This document shows positions 41,938 through 51,871 of a stretch of DNA of 64,000 nt, in pieces (positions within the stretch are counted from its first letter, which is position 1; each line of letters begins with the position of its first letter). The notes beneath the pieces are model-generated. The model made no database searches. It was not told the origin of the DNA and worked only from the letters and a program-made list of their open reading frames with translations. The position numbers and the translations under genes are program-made. The stretch comes from Legionella cincinnatiensis. GTDB taxonomy: Bacteria > Pseudomonadota > Gammaproteobacteria > Legionellales > Legionellaceae. The stretch spans positions 2,294,001 through 2,358,000 of the forward strand of contig NZ_UGNX01000001.1 of NCBI RefSeq assembly GCF_900452415.1, in the 5' to 3' direction.

Positions 41938-43883
41938 GTGCTAAGCTCCTCAGTGCCTACTATTGCTGAACGCCGTATTTGATAATATCGTTTATCGGTT
42001 AGGGCAAGAAAACCACCAGCTAAAATCATAAAACCACCAAACCAAATCCAACGAATAAAAGGTTTATAATAGAGTCTTACAGACCATGAGTCATTGGCTA
42101 AAGGCTCTCCTAAAGCCACATAAATATCCCTAAATGGCGTAACATCAATTGCAGACTCTGTCATAGCCATTTGACCTACAGTATAAAGTCTTTTTTCAGG
42201 ATAAATAACTCTCGCTTTGTCCTTATAGCTTATTTTAAATTGAGCCCTGGTGCCTTTGTAATTTGGGCCAGAAAGCGGCTCTTGGTGCATAAACTCTATA
42301 GAGTAACCACGCAAATATGCTTTTTTTCCTGGCGCCATCTGCACATCATCTTCTACTCCATAAGCAGTAGAAACTGCAATACCAATCACCGTAGCGGCAA
42401 CACCCAAATGCGCCACAACCATACCCCAGTACGCTTGTCCTACATGAGATAAACCACGTTCGGTGACTCGTTTATATGCTGCCTGAGCAGTGCTTAAAAT
42501 CACCCAAAAAGACAAACACAATCCCATAAAGGCTGAAGTATCAAACTCTCTAGTAACCATTAATAAAATAAATGGGAGCAATAAACTCAGCGCAGCCGTT
42601 CCCCAAAATTTTTTTAATACTAGCCGCCAATTATCTTTATTCCATTTTAAATGAATACCAACTCCCATTAAGAACAACATAGGAACCATCAAGGGAACAA
42701 ATACAGAATTAAAATAAGGAGCACCTACAGATAATTTACCTAATCCTAAACCCTCGATAAGAAGTGGGTAAACGGTGCCCATTAAAACAGTCAGCATAAT
42801 AACCACTAAAAAAACATTATTTAATAACAAAGCACTTTCCCGAGAAAAAGGGCTTGGATTCTTTTCTGAATGTAGTGTTTGTGCTCTAAAAAGAAATAAT
42901 ACCAAAGAACCACCAATAACAAAGAGTAAAAACCCTAAAATATATAATCCCCGTTGGGGATCAACAGCAAATGCATGCACCGAAGTTAGAACACCTGAGC
43001 GAACTAAAAAAGTACCAATTAAGCTTAAAGAAAAAGCGGCAATAGCAAGTAACATAGTCCACGCTTTAAATTGTTGTCGTTGTTCTGTCACTGCAAGAGA
43101 ATGCAATAAAGCTGTGCCCACTAACCAAGGCATAAATGAAGCATTTTCAACAGGATCCCAAAACCACCATCCCCCCCAACCTAACTCACGATAAGCCCAC
43201 CAACTTCCTAACGTAATCCCAGCGGTTAAACAGCACCATGCAGCCAGCGTCCAGGGTCTTGTCCATTTTGACCAACTGGCCTCTACTTTGCCAGCCCAAA
43301 GTGCAGCAATTGCAAAAGCAAAAGCCACAGAAAAGCCAACATACCCCATATACAACATAGGGGGATGAAATAAAAAACCGGGATCTTGTAATAAGGGGTT
43401 TAAATCACGCCCTTGTGTATTTAACACTTGAAATTGGCGTAAAAAAGGATTGGATGTAGTCAATAAAAAAAGAATAAATCCAATACTTAGCCAACCTAAA
43501 ACAACCAAAACCCGTGTACGCATTTTCCTGTCAAGACCAGAACTAAAAAAAGCGACCAGCAACGTCCAAAAACTAAGAATTGAAACCCACAATAGCATGG
43601 AGCCTTCATGTCCTCCCCACACTGCGCAGACTTTATAAAACCAAGGTAAGGAAAGACTAGAGTTACTCACCACATAAATTACTGAAAAATCATCCTGTAA
43701 AAAACACAGGGTAAGCAATAAATAAGACAAGGCAATAAAGAAAAATTGCCAAACTGCATATATCGGAGCGGCATTCATCCAGTCATTACGATTCAATTGT
43801 ATCCCAGCTAAAGGAATCACAGCTAACATGATGGAAAAAATCAAAGCCAAAATTAAAGAAAACAGTCCTATTTCTGCAATCAT
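41934..43883 (-). CDS. ccmF: Cytochrome c heme lyase subunit CcmF
   Basis: Large polytopic membrane protein of 649 residues that ligates heme to apocytochrome c. The tryptophan-rich heme-handling signature [19 protein letters not shown] is intact, and the conserved [12 protein letters not shown] motif is present. A large periplasmic domain follows near the C terminus (about 505-605). Four-base overlaps on both sides with ccmE and ccmG show tight coupling. Confidence 0.96.
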   Translation of the reverse strand: MIAEIGLFSLILALIFSIMLAVIPLAGIQLNRNDWMNAAPIYAVWQFFFIALSYLLLTLCFLQDDFSVIYVVSNSSLSLPWFYKVCAVWGGHEGSMLLWVSILSFWTLLVAFFSSGLDRKMRTRVLVVLGWLSIGFILFLLTTSNPFLRQFQVLNTQGRDLNPLLQDPGFLFHPPMLYMGYVGFSVAFAFAIAALWAGKVEASWSKWTRPWTLAAWCCLTAGITLGSWWAYRELGWGGWWFWDPVENASFMPWLVGTALLHSLAVTEQRQQFKAWTMLLAIAAFSLSLIGTFLVRSGVLTSVHAFAVDPQRGLYILGFLLFVIGGSLVLFLFRAQTLHSEKNPSPFSRESALLLNNVFLVVIMLTVLMGTVYPLLIEGLGLGKLSVGAPYFNSVFVPLMVPMLFLMGVGIHLKWNKDNWRLVLKKFWGTAALSLLLPFILLMVTREFDTSAFMGLCLSFWVILSTAQAAYKRVTERGLSHVGQAYWGMVVAHLGVAATVIGIAVSTAYGVEDDVQMAPGKKAYLRGYSIEFMHQEPLSGPNYKGTRAQFKISYKDKARVIYPEKRLYTVGQMAMTESAIDVTPFRDIYVALGEPLANDSWSVRLYYKPFIRWIWFGGFMILAGGFLALTDKRYYQIRRSAIVGTEELST

Positions 43884-44311
43884 GAACGCACCTTTTGGGA
43901 TAAAGCAGCCTTTACTTCAGGCGGCATATAATTGGCATCATGTTTCGCCAGTACTTGTGAGGCACGAAAATGTTGATTATCAATGAGTTGCCCCTCAGCC
44001 ACTATACCTTGCCCTTCTCTAAATAAATCTGGAAGAATGCCTGTATAAGTTACAATAATTGTTTGATCAAAATCAGTTACCTTAAATTGCACTTCTAAAC
44101 CCTGCTGGGCACGGATAATCGATCCCTTCTCTACCATACCACCTATGCGAATAGAGTGATGTTGGGGAGCCTCACCTGTAATAGCCTGAGTTGGCGTATA
44201 AAATAGACTGATGTTTTGTCTTAGCGCATATAAAACTAATGCAGCAGCTATAGAGATAATGCCCAAACTGAACAGTAAAATGATTAACTTACGTCTGCGT
44301 GCTGAAACCAT
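43880..44311 (-). CDS. ccmE: Heme chaperone CcmE
   Basis: Periplasmic heme chaperone, 143 residues, N-terminal anchor helix (about 9-30), then an OB-fold. The covalent heme site is the His of [13 protein letters not shown] near residue 126, with the Tyr four residues on. [21 protein letters not shown] is a family signature. It lies three bases after ccmD. Confidence 0.95.
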   Translation of the reverse strand: MVSARRRKLIILLFSLGIISIAAALVLYALRQNISLFYTPTQAITGEAPQHHSIRIGGMVEKGSIIRAQQGLEVQFKVTDFDQTIIVTYTGILPDLFREGQGIVAEGQLIDNQHFRASQVLAKHDANYMPPEVKAALSQKVRS

Positions 44312-44314
44312 TTT

Positions 44315-44473
44315 TTATCGCTTAAACCATTGTTGTAATTTTTGATGTGTTTGCTTTCTTTTCCATTTCATCCCTAATAAATTCATGACTAATACCACAC
44401 TTACTAAGCCATAAGCGGACCAAACATAGATAGAGTACCCGCCCATAGTGAGCCATTCTAAAAATTGATTCAC
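44315..44473 (-). CDS. ccmD: Heme exporter accessory protein CcmD (GTG start)
   Basis: A 52-residue membrane protein reading V/M-NQFLEWLTMGGYSIYVWSAY then a basic tail KWKRKQTHQKLQQWFKR. The start is GTG at 44473, overlapping the ccmC stop as GTGA. Its place between ccmC and ccmE, single helix and FLxMGGYxxYVWxAY-like pattern match CcmD, which releases holo-CcmE from the CcmABC complex. Confidence 0.92.
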   Translation of the reverse strand: MNQFLEWLTMGGYSIYVWSAYGLVSVVLVMNLLGMKWKRKQTHQKLQQWFKR

Positions 44474-45213
44474 TTCAACTCCCCTTCAAATTGAATCTTG
44501 ACCCAAGACTGCCTTTTTTCTCGAAACAATAACTCTTGACGGGCTTTCTCTAAAATAATCCATAGGCAATAAAGAAAAAAACCCGCTAGGGTCAACAATA
44601 AAGGATACAACATACTGCTATCAATCTTAGGCTTAGCAAAAATAGATAAAGTAGAACCTTGATGCAAGGAATTCCACCAATAAACTGAGTAATGAATAAT
44701 CGGCAAATCAATAATACCGACTAGGGCCAAAATGGCAATAATCTTATCTCCATCCTCTTTATTTTTTGCCGCCTGATATGTAGCCAAAATTGCAGCATAA
44801 AGTAAAAAAAGTGCCAGCTCAGACGTTAAACGCGCGTCCCAAACCCACCAAGTGCCCCACATGGGCTTTCCCCAAATACTACCCGTGGCTAAAGCTAAAA
44901 AAGCCATATAAAGACCTGCTTGAGCAACAATGTGAATGAGAAGACCTGCTATTTTAATACGCCAAACTAAAAGCAATACTGCTAAAAAACCCATCCACAT
45001 ATAAAGTGCCATAGATAAAAACGCACTAGGAACATGAACATAAATAATACGAAAAGCATCTCCTTGTTGGTAATCAGGTGGAGCAAATGCTAATCCCCAA
45101 ACTACGCCCACGATGAGTAACACTATGGAGCTTACGGCTAAACTTGGCGTAATACGTCCCGAAAATGTATAAAAAAATTTTGGCGATGCCAGCTGGTATA
45201 AAAATTTCCACAT
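44470..45213 (-). CDS. ccmC: Heme exporter permease CcmC
   Basis: Six-helix membrane protein that loads heme on CcmE. The ATG at 45213 (MWKFLYQLASPKFFY, 247 residues) fits the family start; an in-frame TTG six codons upstream is less likely. The heme-handling motif WGTWWVWDARLTSELALF is intact, with conserved His residues in IYVHVPSAF and IHYSVYWWNSLHQG. Confidence 0.95.
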   Translation of the reverse strand: MWKFLYQLASPKFFYTFSGRITPSLAVSSIVLLIVGVVWGLAFAPPDYQQGDAFRIIYVHVPSAFLSMALYMWMGFLAVLLLVWRIKIAGLLIHIVAQAGLYMAFLALATGSIWGKPMWGTWWVWDARLTSELALFLLYAAILATYQAAKNKEDGDKIIAILALVGIIDLPIIHYSVYWWNSLHQGSTLSIFAKPKIDSSMLYPLLLTLAGFFLYCLWIILEKARQELLFREKRQSWVKIQFEGELK

Positions 45214-45283
45214 AGGAATAATTGAAATCAAAAAAACCGGATTTTATCATGTATCCTGATTTTCTCAAAACACGATGAATAAA

Positions 45284-45961
45284 TTATTCAGCATAACTAA
45301 TACGCATTATCCCAGCAATTGCATAAGGTAAAAAACCAATGGCAATCACAGACATGGCTAATAACAAAGCCAAATAAGCACTAATGGGCATGCCTTGCAT
45401 CGCTATATTCAACGTTCCGCTTGCAAAAATCAATAAAGGTAATGTGAGTGGTAATAAAATCAATGCCATTAAAACGCCTTTTTGATTGCCAACTCCAAAA
45501 GCAGCAACCATGGCACAAAGAAACAATAAAGCGGGAGTTCCACAAACAATCGTCAATGCTAATACCCAAGTCTCCCATCCACTTAAAGAAAACAAGACAG
45601 CGACTACAGGACATAAAACAAGCAGTGGCAATAAATGAAACAACCAATGCGCGATTACTTTTGCACTCACAAGTAATGGCAATGAATAACCTGAAACAAG
45701 CCATTGTTCAATAACTCCATGCTCATAATCCTGTTGAAATAAACGTTCTGCAGAAAGCAATAATGATAGAAGGATTGCCATCCAGACTAAACCAGGGGCT
45801 ATGGTACGTAATAATGTTACTTCTGGTTTTATAGTCAGAGGAAACATAAAAAGAAAAATTAAAAAAAACAAACAAGAATTCACTAAAAAGCGCGGCTGAC
45901 GTACTTGAATCAATAATTCACGCTTACATTGTCTCACAAACAAGGAATAAGTAGAACTCAC
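45284..45961 (-). CDS. ccmB: Heme exporter permease CcmB
   Basis: Membrane subunit of the CcmAB ABC transporter, 225 residues with about six helices. RFLVNSCLFFLIFLFMFPLTI, RTIAPGLVWMAILLSLLLSAERLFQQDYEHGVIEQW are recognisable family segments. Overlaps ccmA by four bases upstream, with a 70-base gap to ccmC. Confidence 0.94.
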   Translation of the reverse strand: MSSTYSLFVRQCKRELLIQVRQPRFLVNSCLFFLIFLFMFPLTIKPEVTLLRTIAPGLVWMAILLSLLLSAERLFQQDYEHGVIEQWLVSGYSLPLLVSAKVIAHWLFHLLPLLVLCPVVAVLFSLSGWETWVLALTIVCGTPALLFLCAMVAAFGVGNQKGVLMALILLPLTLPLLIFASGTLNIAMQGMPISAYLALLLAMSVIAIGFLPYAIAGIMRISYAE

Positions 45962-46572
45962 AAGCTATACTCCTGATAGTCAGAGCGATTGAGAGATAAA
46001 TGCTGATGAGAGGTTAATAATACAGCCCCCCCTTGTTTGCGATGAGCCTCAATTTTAGACATAATCACTGCAATCGCTCGATCATCCAACGCAACTAAAG
46101 GTTCATCAAGAAGCCATAATTTGGCATCGGACATCCATAAACGAAGCAAACCTACTTGCCTGCGTTGTCCTGCTGATAATAAACCACATGGAAAATCAAG
46201 ATAATGTCCTAGTTTAAAAATCGTGGCGAGCTCCTCTATTTCTTCTATTTTTTGAGATAAAATAGAGGGGGCATGAAGATCAAAATAACAATTTTCTCTT
46301 AAAGTTAGATTAGGATTAATGCCTGTCTTATGACCAACAAAACACATTTGTTGTTGATAAGCAGACCGATCTTTATCAATATTTTGTCCAAAAAATTGAA
46401 TTTCACCATTCTGAGGGCGATATAAACCAGCGATTAATTTTAATAAAGTCGTTTTTCCAGCTCCATTTGCTCCACGTAGATGAAGCAATCCTCCTGTTGG
46501 CAAATGAAAAGATACATTATTTAACAAAAGTTGATCCTGATAATCAAAATCAAGGTTAATCACATTAAGCAT
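45958..46572 (-). CDS. ccmA: Heme exporter ATPase CcmA
   Basis: ABC ATPase that drives release of heme-loaded CcmE. The ATG at 46572 gives 204 residues, the usual size; a longer reading from a TTG at 46602 adds ten. Walker A GANGAGKTT (34-42), signature LLSAGQRRQV and Walker B LWLLDEPLVALDD are intact. It is the first gene of a nine-gene leftward operon ccmABCDEFGHI; the promoter should lie within 46573-46750. Confidence 0.95.
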   Translation of the reverse strand: MLNVINLDFDYQDQLLLNNVSFHLPTGGLLHLRGANGAGKTTLLKLIAGLYRPQNGEIQFFGQNIDKDRSAYQQQMCFVGHKTGINPNLTLRENCYFDLHAPSILSQKIEEIEELATIFKLGHYLDFPCGLLSAGQRRQVGLLRLWMSDAKLWLLDEPLVALDDRAIAVIMSKIEAHRKQGGAVLLTSHQHLSLNRSDYQEYSL

Positions 46573-46752
46573 AGATAAACGATACCCTGTAGATTTTGCC
46601 AACGCTCTGCAAATGCAGTAAAAGAAAATGGATTTATTTAAGTTTTAATAAATCTACTGCACCCAGGACTACAAATTATCCAAGGATAGTACTAAATCTA
46701 AAAAACAAAACAAGTTTTTTAGTGCAATTAAGATTTATATATAATATTTGTA

Positions 46753-46783
46753 CGGCATAGAATATTTAATGTTTTCTATGCCG
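46753..46783. terminator. Terminator-like hairpin
   Basis: A 10-bp stem CGGCATAGAA / TTCTATGCCG with an 11-base loop lies downstream (minus strand) of the gene at 46814-47743 and upstream of ccmA. No T-run is present on the minus strand. Confidence 0.4.
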
Positions 46784-46813
46784 AATTCAATATGAAGGAT
46801 TAATGTGGGGCGA

Positions 46814-47743
46814 TTATAGTTGTATGTTCCTATTAGTGGTTAGTGCAAGTTCGTCCATAGCTTTGGATAAGCCAGATGCTCTTCCTTTCGCGAAAATGCC
46901 TATCCCTGTAGCCAAAACACCTACACCAACAGCCGCAGTTACAGCACCTGCAACTACGCCAATACCAGTAACAGCCAAAGCGACACCCACAGCAGCAACC
47001 GCTAATCCTAACGCAATCATCAAACCACCAAGAATTTTCATACCCTTAGAAGGCTTACCTTGTACAGTCTTAGCTTCGGTTTGGTAATCTTTAACAGGCA
47101 TTTCACCCTTCAATAAAGATTGGGTATTATTTAAAATTCTTGTTAGATCCACAATTGATTCTTTACCTTCAGTTTTTAATGCTTCGATTTGGCTAACGAC
47201 TTTCTGCGCATGCTCTCTAATTTGAATATTTAAAGTATCTTGTTGTAACTGTTCTTTTAATTTTTGTAGTGCATTCTTATATGTGAAGAACTCTACTAGT
47301 GGATGCAATATGACTGTTTTAAGTTTAAAAATATCACTTTCTCGAGGAAATGTTGTTTTTATGCGATCAGAATCAAAATGACTTTCAGCTAATTGGGGAT
47401 ATAGAGCCATTTCATAAGCAAGAAACGCTTTTTCTAATGTTGAATTACGCATAAAGGTGTTTTCACCTGTGTCTGGTGCTCTCTGGATGATGCGATGAGT
47501 TAAAGTATGCAAAACTTCAGGACTTAATTCTTTACCAACTGTTTCGACAAAATCTTTAATCGCATCCATTTGCGTATGGTTTGAATCAGTAACGGGTTTA
47601 TTTGGATCAACATAGCCACTTTCAGGAGCGCGTTTAAAAACATTGGGAAGAAGCAGTTGATCTAGCATTTGTTCAGAAATTGTGCCATCTTTTAAAGATT
47701 CACCATATATTTTCATTAGTTCATGTGTTTGTTGCAAAGGCAT
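46814..47743 (-). CDS. Effector candidate with C-terminal Gly/Ala membrane hairpin
   Basis: Unrecognised 309-residue protein with no signal peptide. Residues 1-220 are helical. Residues about 232-285 form a long Gly/Ala/Val stretch able to make a membrane hairpin, followed by a polar tail. The LSPEV ... FMRNSTLEKAFLAY segment (73-110) resembles one in the 470-residue protein at 33753. It stands alone beside the tRNA-Phe gene, outside the island. The plus-strand frame inside it is a shadow made by the biased Gly/Ala codons. Confidence 0.55.
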   Translation of the reverse strand: MPLQQTHELMKIYGESLKDGTISEQMLDQLLLPNVFKRAPESGYVDPNKPVTDSNHTQMDAIKDFVETVGKELSPEVLHTLTHRIIQRAPDTGENTFMRNSTLEKAFLAYEMALYPQLAESHFDSDRIKTTFPRESDIFKLKTVILHPLVEFFTYKNALQKLKEQLQQDTLNIQIREHAQKVVSQIEALKTEGKESIVDLTRILNNTQSLLKGEMPVKDYQTEAKTVQGKPSKGMKILGGLMIALGLAVAAVGVALAVTGIGVVAGAVTAAVGVGVLATGIGIFAKGRASGLSKAMDELALTTNRNIQL

Positions 47744-48039
47744 GTGATACTCCTAAAAGCCCAAAAAATAAAGGTCAAATTATATACAATATAGCTTAAG
47801 GAAATATTATCACCTCAAATTTGAACCACCCGCCTTAGAGTTTCTTTCGGTAACAGCTTTCATTGACGCTAATCCGCATTATCTACGGTTATCAAATAAA
47901 AAGATAAAAATGGAATAATTGATCCTGGATATCGAATCAAAAAATAAGGTACTTTTTGAACATAAATAATAAAAATAAGGCATTATTTTTTATAAAAAAT
48001 AAAAAATCATAAATTTTTAAAAAAAACAGCAATCAACAC
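47744..48039. other. Intergenic region, no gene seen
   Basis: AT-rich gap upstream of the effector candidate (minus) and of tRNA-Phe (plus). It probably contains the promoter of the minus-strand gene. No open frame or strong structure seen. Confidence 0.4.
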
Positions 48040-48068
48040 TTGACTCAAAACCTATCTCGGAGTCTAAT
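48040..48068 (+). promoter_or_regulatory. Promoter of tRNA-Phe
   Basis: TTGACT, a 17-base spacer and TCTAAT (five of six match TATAAT), ending 12 bases before the tRNA. A GC-rich stretch follows (CCCTCGGG), as in stringently controlled stable-RNA promoters. Confidence 0.75.
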
Positions 48069-48080
48069 AGCAACCCTCGG

Positions 48081-48162
<82 letters not shown>

Positions 48163-48175
48163 TCAAGCACTTACG

Positions 48176-49462
48176 GGCTCTTTCCCATTTACGGGGGCAC
48201 TCACTATTTAACAACACAGGACCCTAACACGAGTTCTGTAATTTTCAAAGTTACGAAAGCCATAAGCTCTTCTTTGAATCAACTTCATCTTTCTATGAAA
48301 GCCTTCAGTAATCCCATTAGACTTTCTGAAACGCCACATACGCACTATCTCTTCCTTCCATTGACAGAAAGTCTTTCCAAGAGCTGCCAGGGCTTTAAAC
48401 GGACTATTTTTTAACTCATCAAGCTTATCTAAAAATAGAGGAATCATTTTTTTACACCAATCTTTATTCATGGATTTATGTAGGAGCAATGAATGAAGTT
48501 GTTGCTGAAATTGATATATAGCATTTATTGCTGGGTTATCTTCGAGAAAGGCATCACGTTTAAGCATTCGTTGGGGTGATAATCTATCAGGGCGTGTACG
48601 CAGTAAAGCCAAGATGCCTCTGTTATTTTTTATTTGGCCCGATAATTCGCGGTAGGTCATCATACATTGATGTTGAAGTAAGCGAATGACATGAAAGCGG
48701 TCAGCCACTATTTTGGCATTGGGAAAATGTTTTTTAACAATGGAACGGTACGTACTACTTAAGTCCATACACACTTTAACGCGTTCCTTTCCTACCAAAG
48801 AAGCAAGATAACTCGAAAGGTCTGTCTCACTTCTTCCTTTAACAATATCAAAAATTTTATGTTTCTTAAGGTCACAAATCGTTGTGGCAAATCCTTGTTT
48901 TCGACTAAAAAAATGTTCATCAATACCCAGAATGGTTGGGCATGGTGTATTCATTAGCTCTCTGGCTTGTTCCTGATAGTGCCGATGATACCAGCGTTCT
49001 ATGGTTGCCTTACCTTTATTAAATTGCTGAGCGAGGTCTTTTTGAGATATACCCCGTGTGTGGTCATGAAACACGCACGCTTGTAAACGCCATGTCGAAC
49101 GTTGATGCTTATTGATACCAGGGAATTGTTGGTTACCGTATCGCTTACATCGATTACAATAAAGTTTATATGCTTTGAAACGTAATAAAGTACGACGATT
49201 ACCAATTAACTCGTGAGCCACTGTTCGCATATAAGATGATTTTTTACGCACCTCTTTGCTATGACAATGCGCACAGCGGGGTAATCGATGGTATGAAATA
49301 TCCAATATAAGGGGTTGATAGCCACTCACCTTTTCTATAGTAAATCCAGGTAAATTTAAGATAAGATTATGCTTAGGCACTTTAATCTCCAATTTGATCG
49401 CGAAATCAATTAGTTAGTCTATACTAACTCGATTAAAGTGCCCCCTTAATTGGTGTAGAGCC
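48176..49462 (-). mobile_element. ISL3-family insertion sequence
   Basis: About 1287 bases with imperfect terminal inverted repeats: GGCTCTTTCCCATTTACGGG on the left and, on the right read inward, GGCTCTACACCAATTAAGGG, both leading into GGCAC. It holds one transposase gene. The 8-base flanks (CACTTACG and GCAATGTA) do not match, so no target duplication is visible. It lies 14 bases inside attL and ends 25 bases before the PIN-like gene. Confidence 0.85.
48208..49392 (-). CDS. ISL3-family transposase
   Basis: A 394-residue transposase. An N-terminal zinc-binding region has CAHCHSKEV and a second Cys pair (LYCNRCKRYG). A central helix-turn-helix lies near residue 105-135. The DDE core (transposase 12) contains GIDEHFFSRKQGFATTICDL, VKVCMDLSSTYRSIVKKHFPNA and the ending SNGITEGFHRKMKLIQRRAYGF with the catalytic Glu. 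The frame is uninterrupted, so it may be active. A decayed relative of its C terminus lies beyond the right end of the island. Confidence 0.93.
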   Translation of the reverse strand: MEIKVPKHNLILNLPGFTIEKVSGYQPLILDISYHRLPRCAHCHSKEVRKKSSYMRTVAHELIGNRRTLLRFKAYKLYCNRCKRYGNQQFPGINKHQRSTWRLQACVFHDHTRGISQKDLAQQFNKGKATIERWYHRHYQEQARELMNTPCPTILGIDEHFFSRKQGFATTICDLKKHKIFDIVKGRSETDLSSYLASLVGKERVKVCMDLSSTYRSIVKKHFPNAKIVADRFHVIRLLQHQCMMTYRELSGQIKNNRGILALLRTRPDRLSPQRMLKRDAFLEDNPAINAIYQFQQQLHSLLLHKSMNKDWCKKMIPLFLDKLDELKNSPFKALAALGKTFCQWKEEIVRMWRFRKSNGITEGFHRKMKLIQRRAYGFRNFENYRTRVRVLCC

Positions 49463-49487
49463 GCAATGTAGACAAGTTGTGAGTACT

Positions 49488-50729
49488 ATGGGTCCAATAG
49501 TTCTTTTTGATAAGTCGTTCTTACAATCACTCTCTCTTAATGAGTCAGTCTGGTTTAGCAATTTTTTTAATCCTATAGTTTGTCCTTTATTTTATATTGA
49601 AACTTTGGCAGATCTTGCAAAAACATCTAAAGATGGAAAACATCCCGAAGAAATAGTAAAGCGAATTGCACAAAAATTTCCAGAAACAAGTGGTTCTCCT
49701 TGTACTTTTCATCTTGATTTAAGTTTAATGAATCTACTTGGATCTCGAGTACCTATGAGAAGAGGTATTCCTTTACAAGGAGGAAAATTAGTAAAAAGCG
49801 GAGGAAAGTCAGGGGTCGTTTATGAAATAACTCCAGAACAAGATGCCTTCAATAGATGGATGAAAGGTAATTTTTCTGAAGTTGAACGAAATTATGCTAA
49901 GCAGTGGCGAACTAAATTATCAAACTTAGATTTAACTAGTTTTTCTTCTGAACTTCAAAAACTAGGTATTGATACCAAATCATGTAAAACACACGGTCAA
50001 GCCAAAGTAATTGCTGAAAATATTATCTATGGTGAAGATAAAATATTTGAACGTATGCATTTAATCTGTCTTCTTTTAAGAATACCAGAAGAATTCATGC
50101 ATAATATATTTGCCTCTTGGAATAGCATAGGTAATATGCCAATTGTGCGTTATGCCCCCTATGCCGCCTATGTGGCTACAATTGAATTATTTCTTCATAT
50201 CCTTATTGCTTCCAAGGTTGAATCAGGAGAAAGAACCTCTCACTCAATAGATATTGCATATCTTGCATACCTTCCTTTTTGCGATTTTTTTGTCTCAAAT
50301 GATAAGTTGCACTCAAGATGTGCACCTTTATTTCTTGAAGAGCCGCAACAGTTCATTAAAGGAATTGAGTTAAAAGAAGGTTTAAAACAAATTGATAAAT
50401 ATTATGATGAACTACCTCTTTTAGAAAAGGAAAGAGGAGTTAGTTCATTTGCTCAGACACCGCCCAAAGAAGGCTCATTCTTTATAAGTCAAATTTGGGA
50501 TCACTACTTTCTGGATTGGCGTACAAAAAAGGAGATTGACGAAAAAAAAGTTGAATCTAAAATAGCAGAAGAAATTATTAATATGGCTAATGCACCTTCT
50601 ATTAATCCAGATGAAATAGATTTCGATCCTCAAAATCCTGATACTCTGACCTTAAATCGGATGATCCGAAAAAGAAAAGGTAAATGGTATCAACTTCCTA
50701 AAGATTTTGACCCAAATAAAAAACGATAA
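49488..50729 (+). CDS. PIN-like nuclease-domain protein (defence/toxin candidate)
   Basis: A 413-residue protein not assigned to a named family. The start MGPIVLFDKSF places Asp8 where PIN domains carry their first acidic residue; Glu38 follows in IETLAD. Much later, HSIDIAYLAYLPFCDFFVSNDKLH gives Asp255, Asp266 and Asp272, a typical PIN ending (D..YL.YLP.CD.F.S.D). The domain is therefore split by about 200 residues of insertion. The ATG at 49488 is preferred to a GTG at 49479; neither has a good ribosome site, and the ISL3 end lies 25 bases upstream, so its original promoter was probably cut off. It faces the HEPN gene. RNase function is inferred. Confidence 0.6.
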   Translation: MGPIVLFDKSFLQSLSLNESVWFSNFFNPIVCPLFYIETLADLAKTSKDGKHPEEIVKRIAQKFPETSGSPCTFHLDLSLMNLLGSRVPMRRGIPLQGGKLVKSGGKSGVVYEITPEQDAFNRWMKGNFSEVERNYAKQWRTKLSNLDLTSFSSELQKLGIDTKSCKTHGQAKVIAENIIYGEDKIFERMHLICLLLRIPEEFMHNIFASWNSIGNMPIVRYAPYAAYVATIELFLHILIASKVESGERTSHSIDIAYLAYLPFCDFFVSNDKLHSRCAPLFLEEPQQFIKGIELKEGLKQIDKYYDELPLLEKERGVSSFAQTPPKEGSFFISQIWDHYFLDWRTKKEIDEKKVESKIAEEIINMANAPSINPDEIDFDPQNPDTLTLNRMIRKRKGKWYQLPKDFDPNKKR

Positions 50730-50811
50730 TAACTTTACTGTAATCTAACGAATTTTTTATAAAAATCTACCATACGAGAATTAAAAGTGAAGCAATCCAT
50801 TTCAACAATAG

Positions 50812-51612
50812 CTATTTGCTTATTAACTCGTCCCATTTGGCATCAATGAACATTGCAAATCTTAAAAGCATGGCAATAGCTGTAAATGCTTCATTTTCTT
50901 CTATTCGAGATTTGGAGCCATGAGCAGCCTCATCTCTCCAATAATTTAAAAGTGAACTAAAACTTTTGAATTCATTTTGTAAATTTTTATTTGCTTTTCC
51001 GATTAGTTCATTTTCTATCTTACTTCGTCCATGAGCAGAGCGATATTGTTGTAGGATTATAGACTCATCTTCTATTTTTGAAATAGCAGTAGCAAGTAAA
51101 ATTGACTCTGCTGCTGCACCAGACATGGCACAACAAGCTAAATATGCATGAGCCCCATAACATCTGATGGCTTCTTGAGCTTTTTGATGAAATCCAAATC
51201 CAAACTTATCCTTGTATGGCTCAAGCATTTGAGCAAATCTTTCAGGCTCAGTTGGAATAAAATCATTTTGTGAGGATTCATTTAACCATTGCCTACCGAA
51301 TGGAGTAATTGAGTATCCATTACCAGCATTACCATCTTCTGTGGATTGTCCATTATATCTTGAAATCCCTGGACGTATAATACCTCTTCTGCAAAACTCC
51401 CAGGCAACAGAATAAAATAAAGGCATAAGATAACTCATAGCATCCGCTTCATTTGTAGTGCCATTAGATATTGAAAAATAAACTCTTATCAAATTAGGAA
51501 GATAAATATCATAACCATATTGAGAATACATTCCATATCTGGGATTTCTAAGCATTTCAATAAAAATTTTTGTAATATCTTCCTGTTTTAATTGCGAGTA
51601 ATCAAATTCCAT
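50812..51612 (-). CDS. wHTH-HEPN domain protein (defence candidate)
   Basis: A 266-residue protein in two parts. Residues about 65-115 (WEFCRRGIIRPGIS...GYSITPFGRQWL) look like a winged helix. Residues about 150-262 are all-helical, start with HAYLACCAMSGAAAESILLA and contain WRDEAAHG, an exact Rx4H HEPN motif (Arg226, His231), which in HEPN RNases is the active site. The arrangement suggests a sensor-nuclease. It converges on the PIN-like gene with 82 bases between. No known system name can be given. Confidence 0.6.
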   Translation of the reverse strand: MEFDYSQLKQEDITKIFIEMLRNPRYGMYSQYGYDIYLPNLIRVYFSISNGTTNEADAMSYLMPLFYSVAWEFCRRGIIRPGISRYNGQSTEDGNAGNGYSITPFGRQWLNESSQNDFIPTEPERFAQMLEPYKDKFGFGFHQKAQEAIRCYGAHAYLACCAMSGAAAESILLATAISKIEDESIILQQYRSAHGRSKIENELIGKANKNLQNEFKSFSSLLNYWRDEAAHGSKSRIEENEAFTAIAMLLRFAMFIDAKWDELISK

Positions 51613-51871
51613 TTAATCTCCAAGTTCAATTATTTCGTTCTTGCAATCAATCTCCTTTTCTATATATTAATCTCATTACAAACTTGATCAAATATTATGG
51701 CTCAAGATTTTAACATGCAAAGAAAGTGTACGCTGGATTTAATGAAAGTGGAGAAAATTTGTCCAAAGTGATATCGTGTTTTTATTTACTAATATGTACG
51801 GGAAAAACTGCGCCGAACCGGATGAGCGCGTATTTGAACTGTCATGCATGATATGCAGAGCAAAATTATGC

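Noticed and set aside
46803..47087. 94-residue Ala/Thr/Pro-rich frame on the plus strand
   Set aside because: Antisense to the Gly/Ala membrane hairpin of the 309-residue gene; no separate ribosome site or family, so treated as a shadow.
48168..49470. Target-site duplication of the ISL3 element
   Set aside because: The 8-base flanks CACTTACG and GCAATGTA do not match, so none is claimed.
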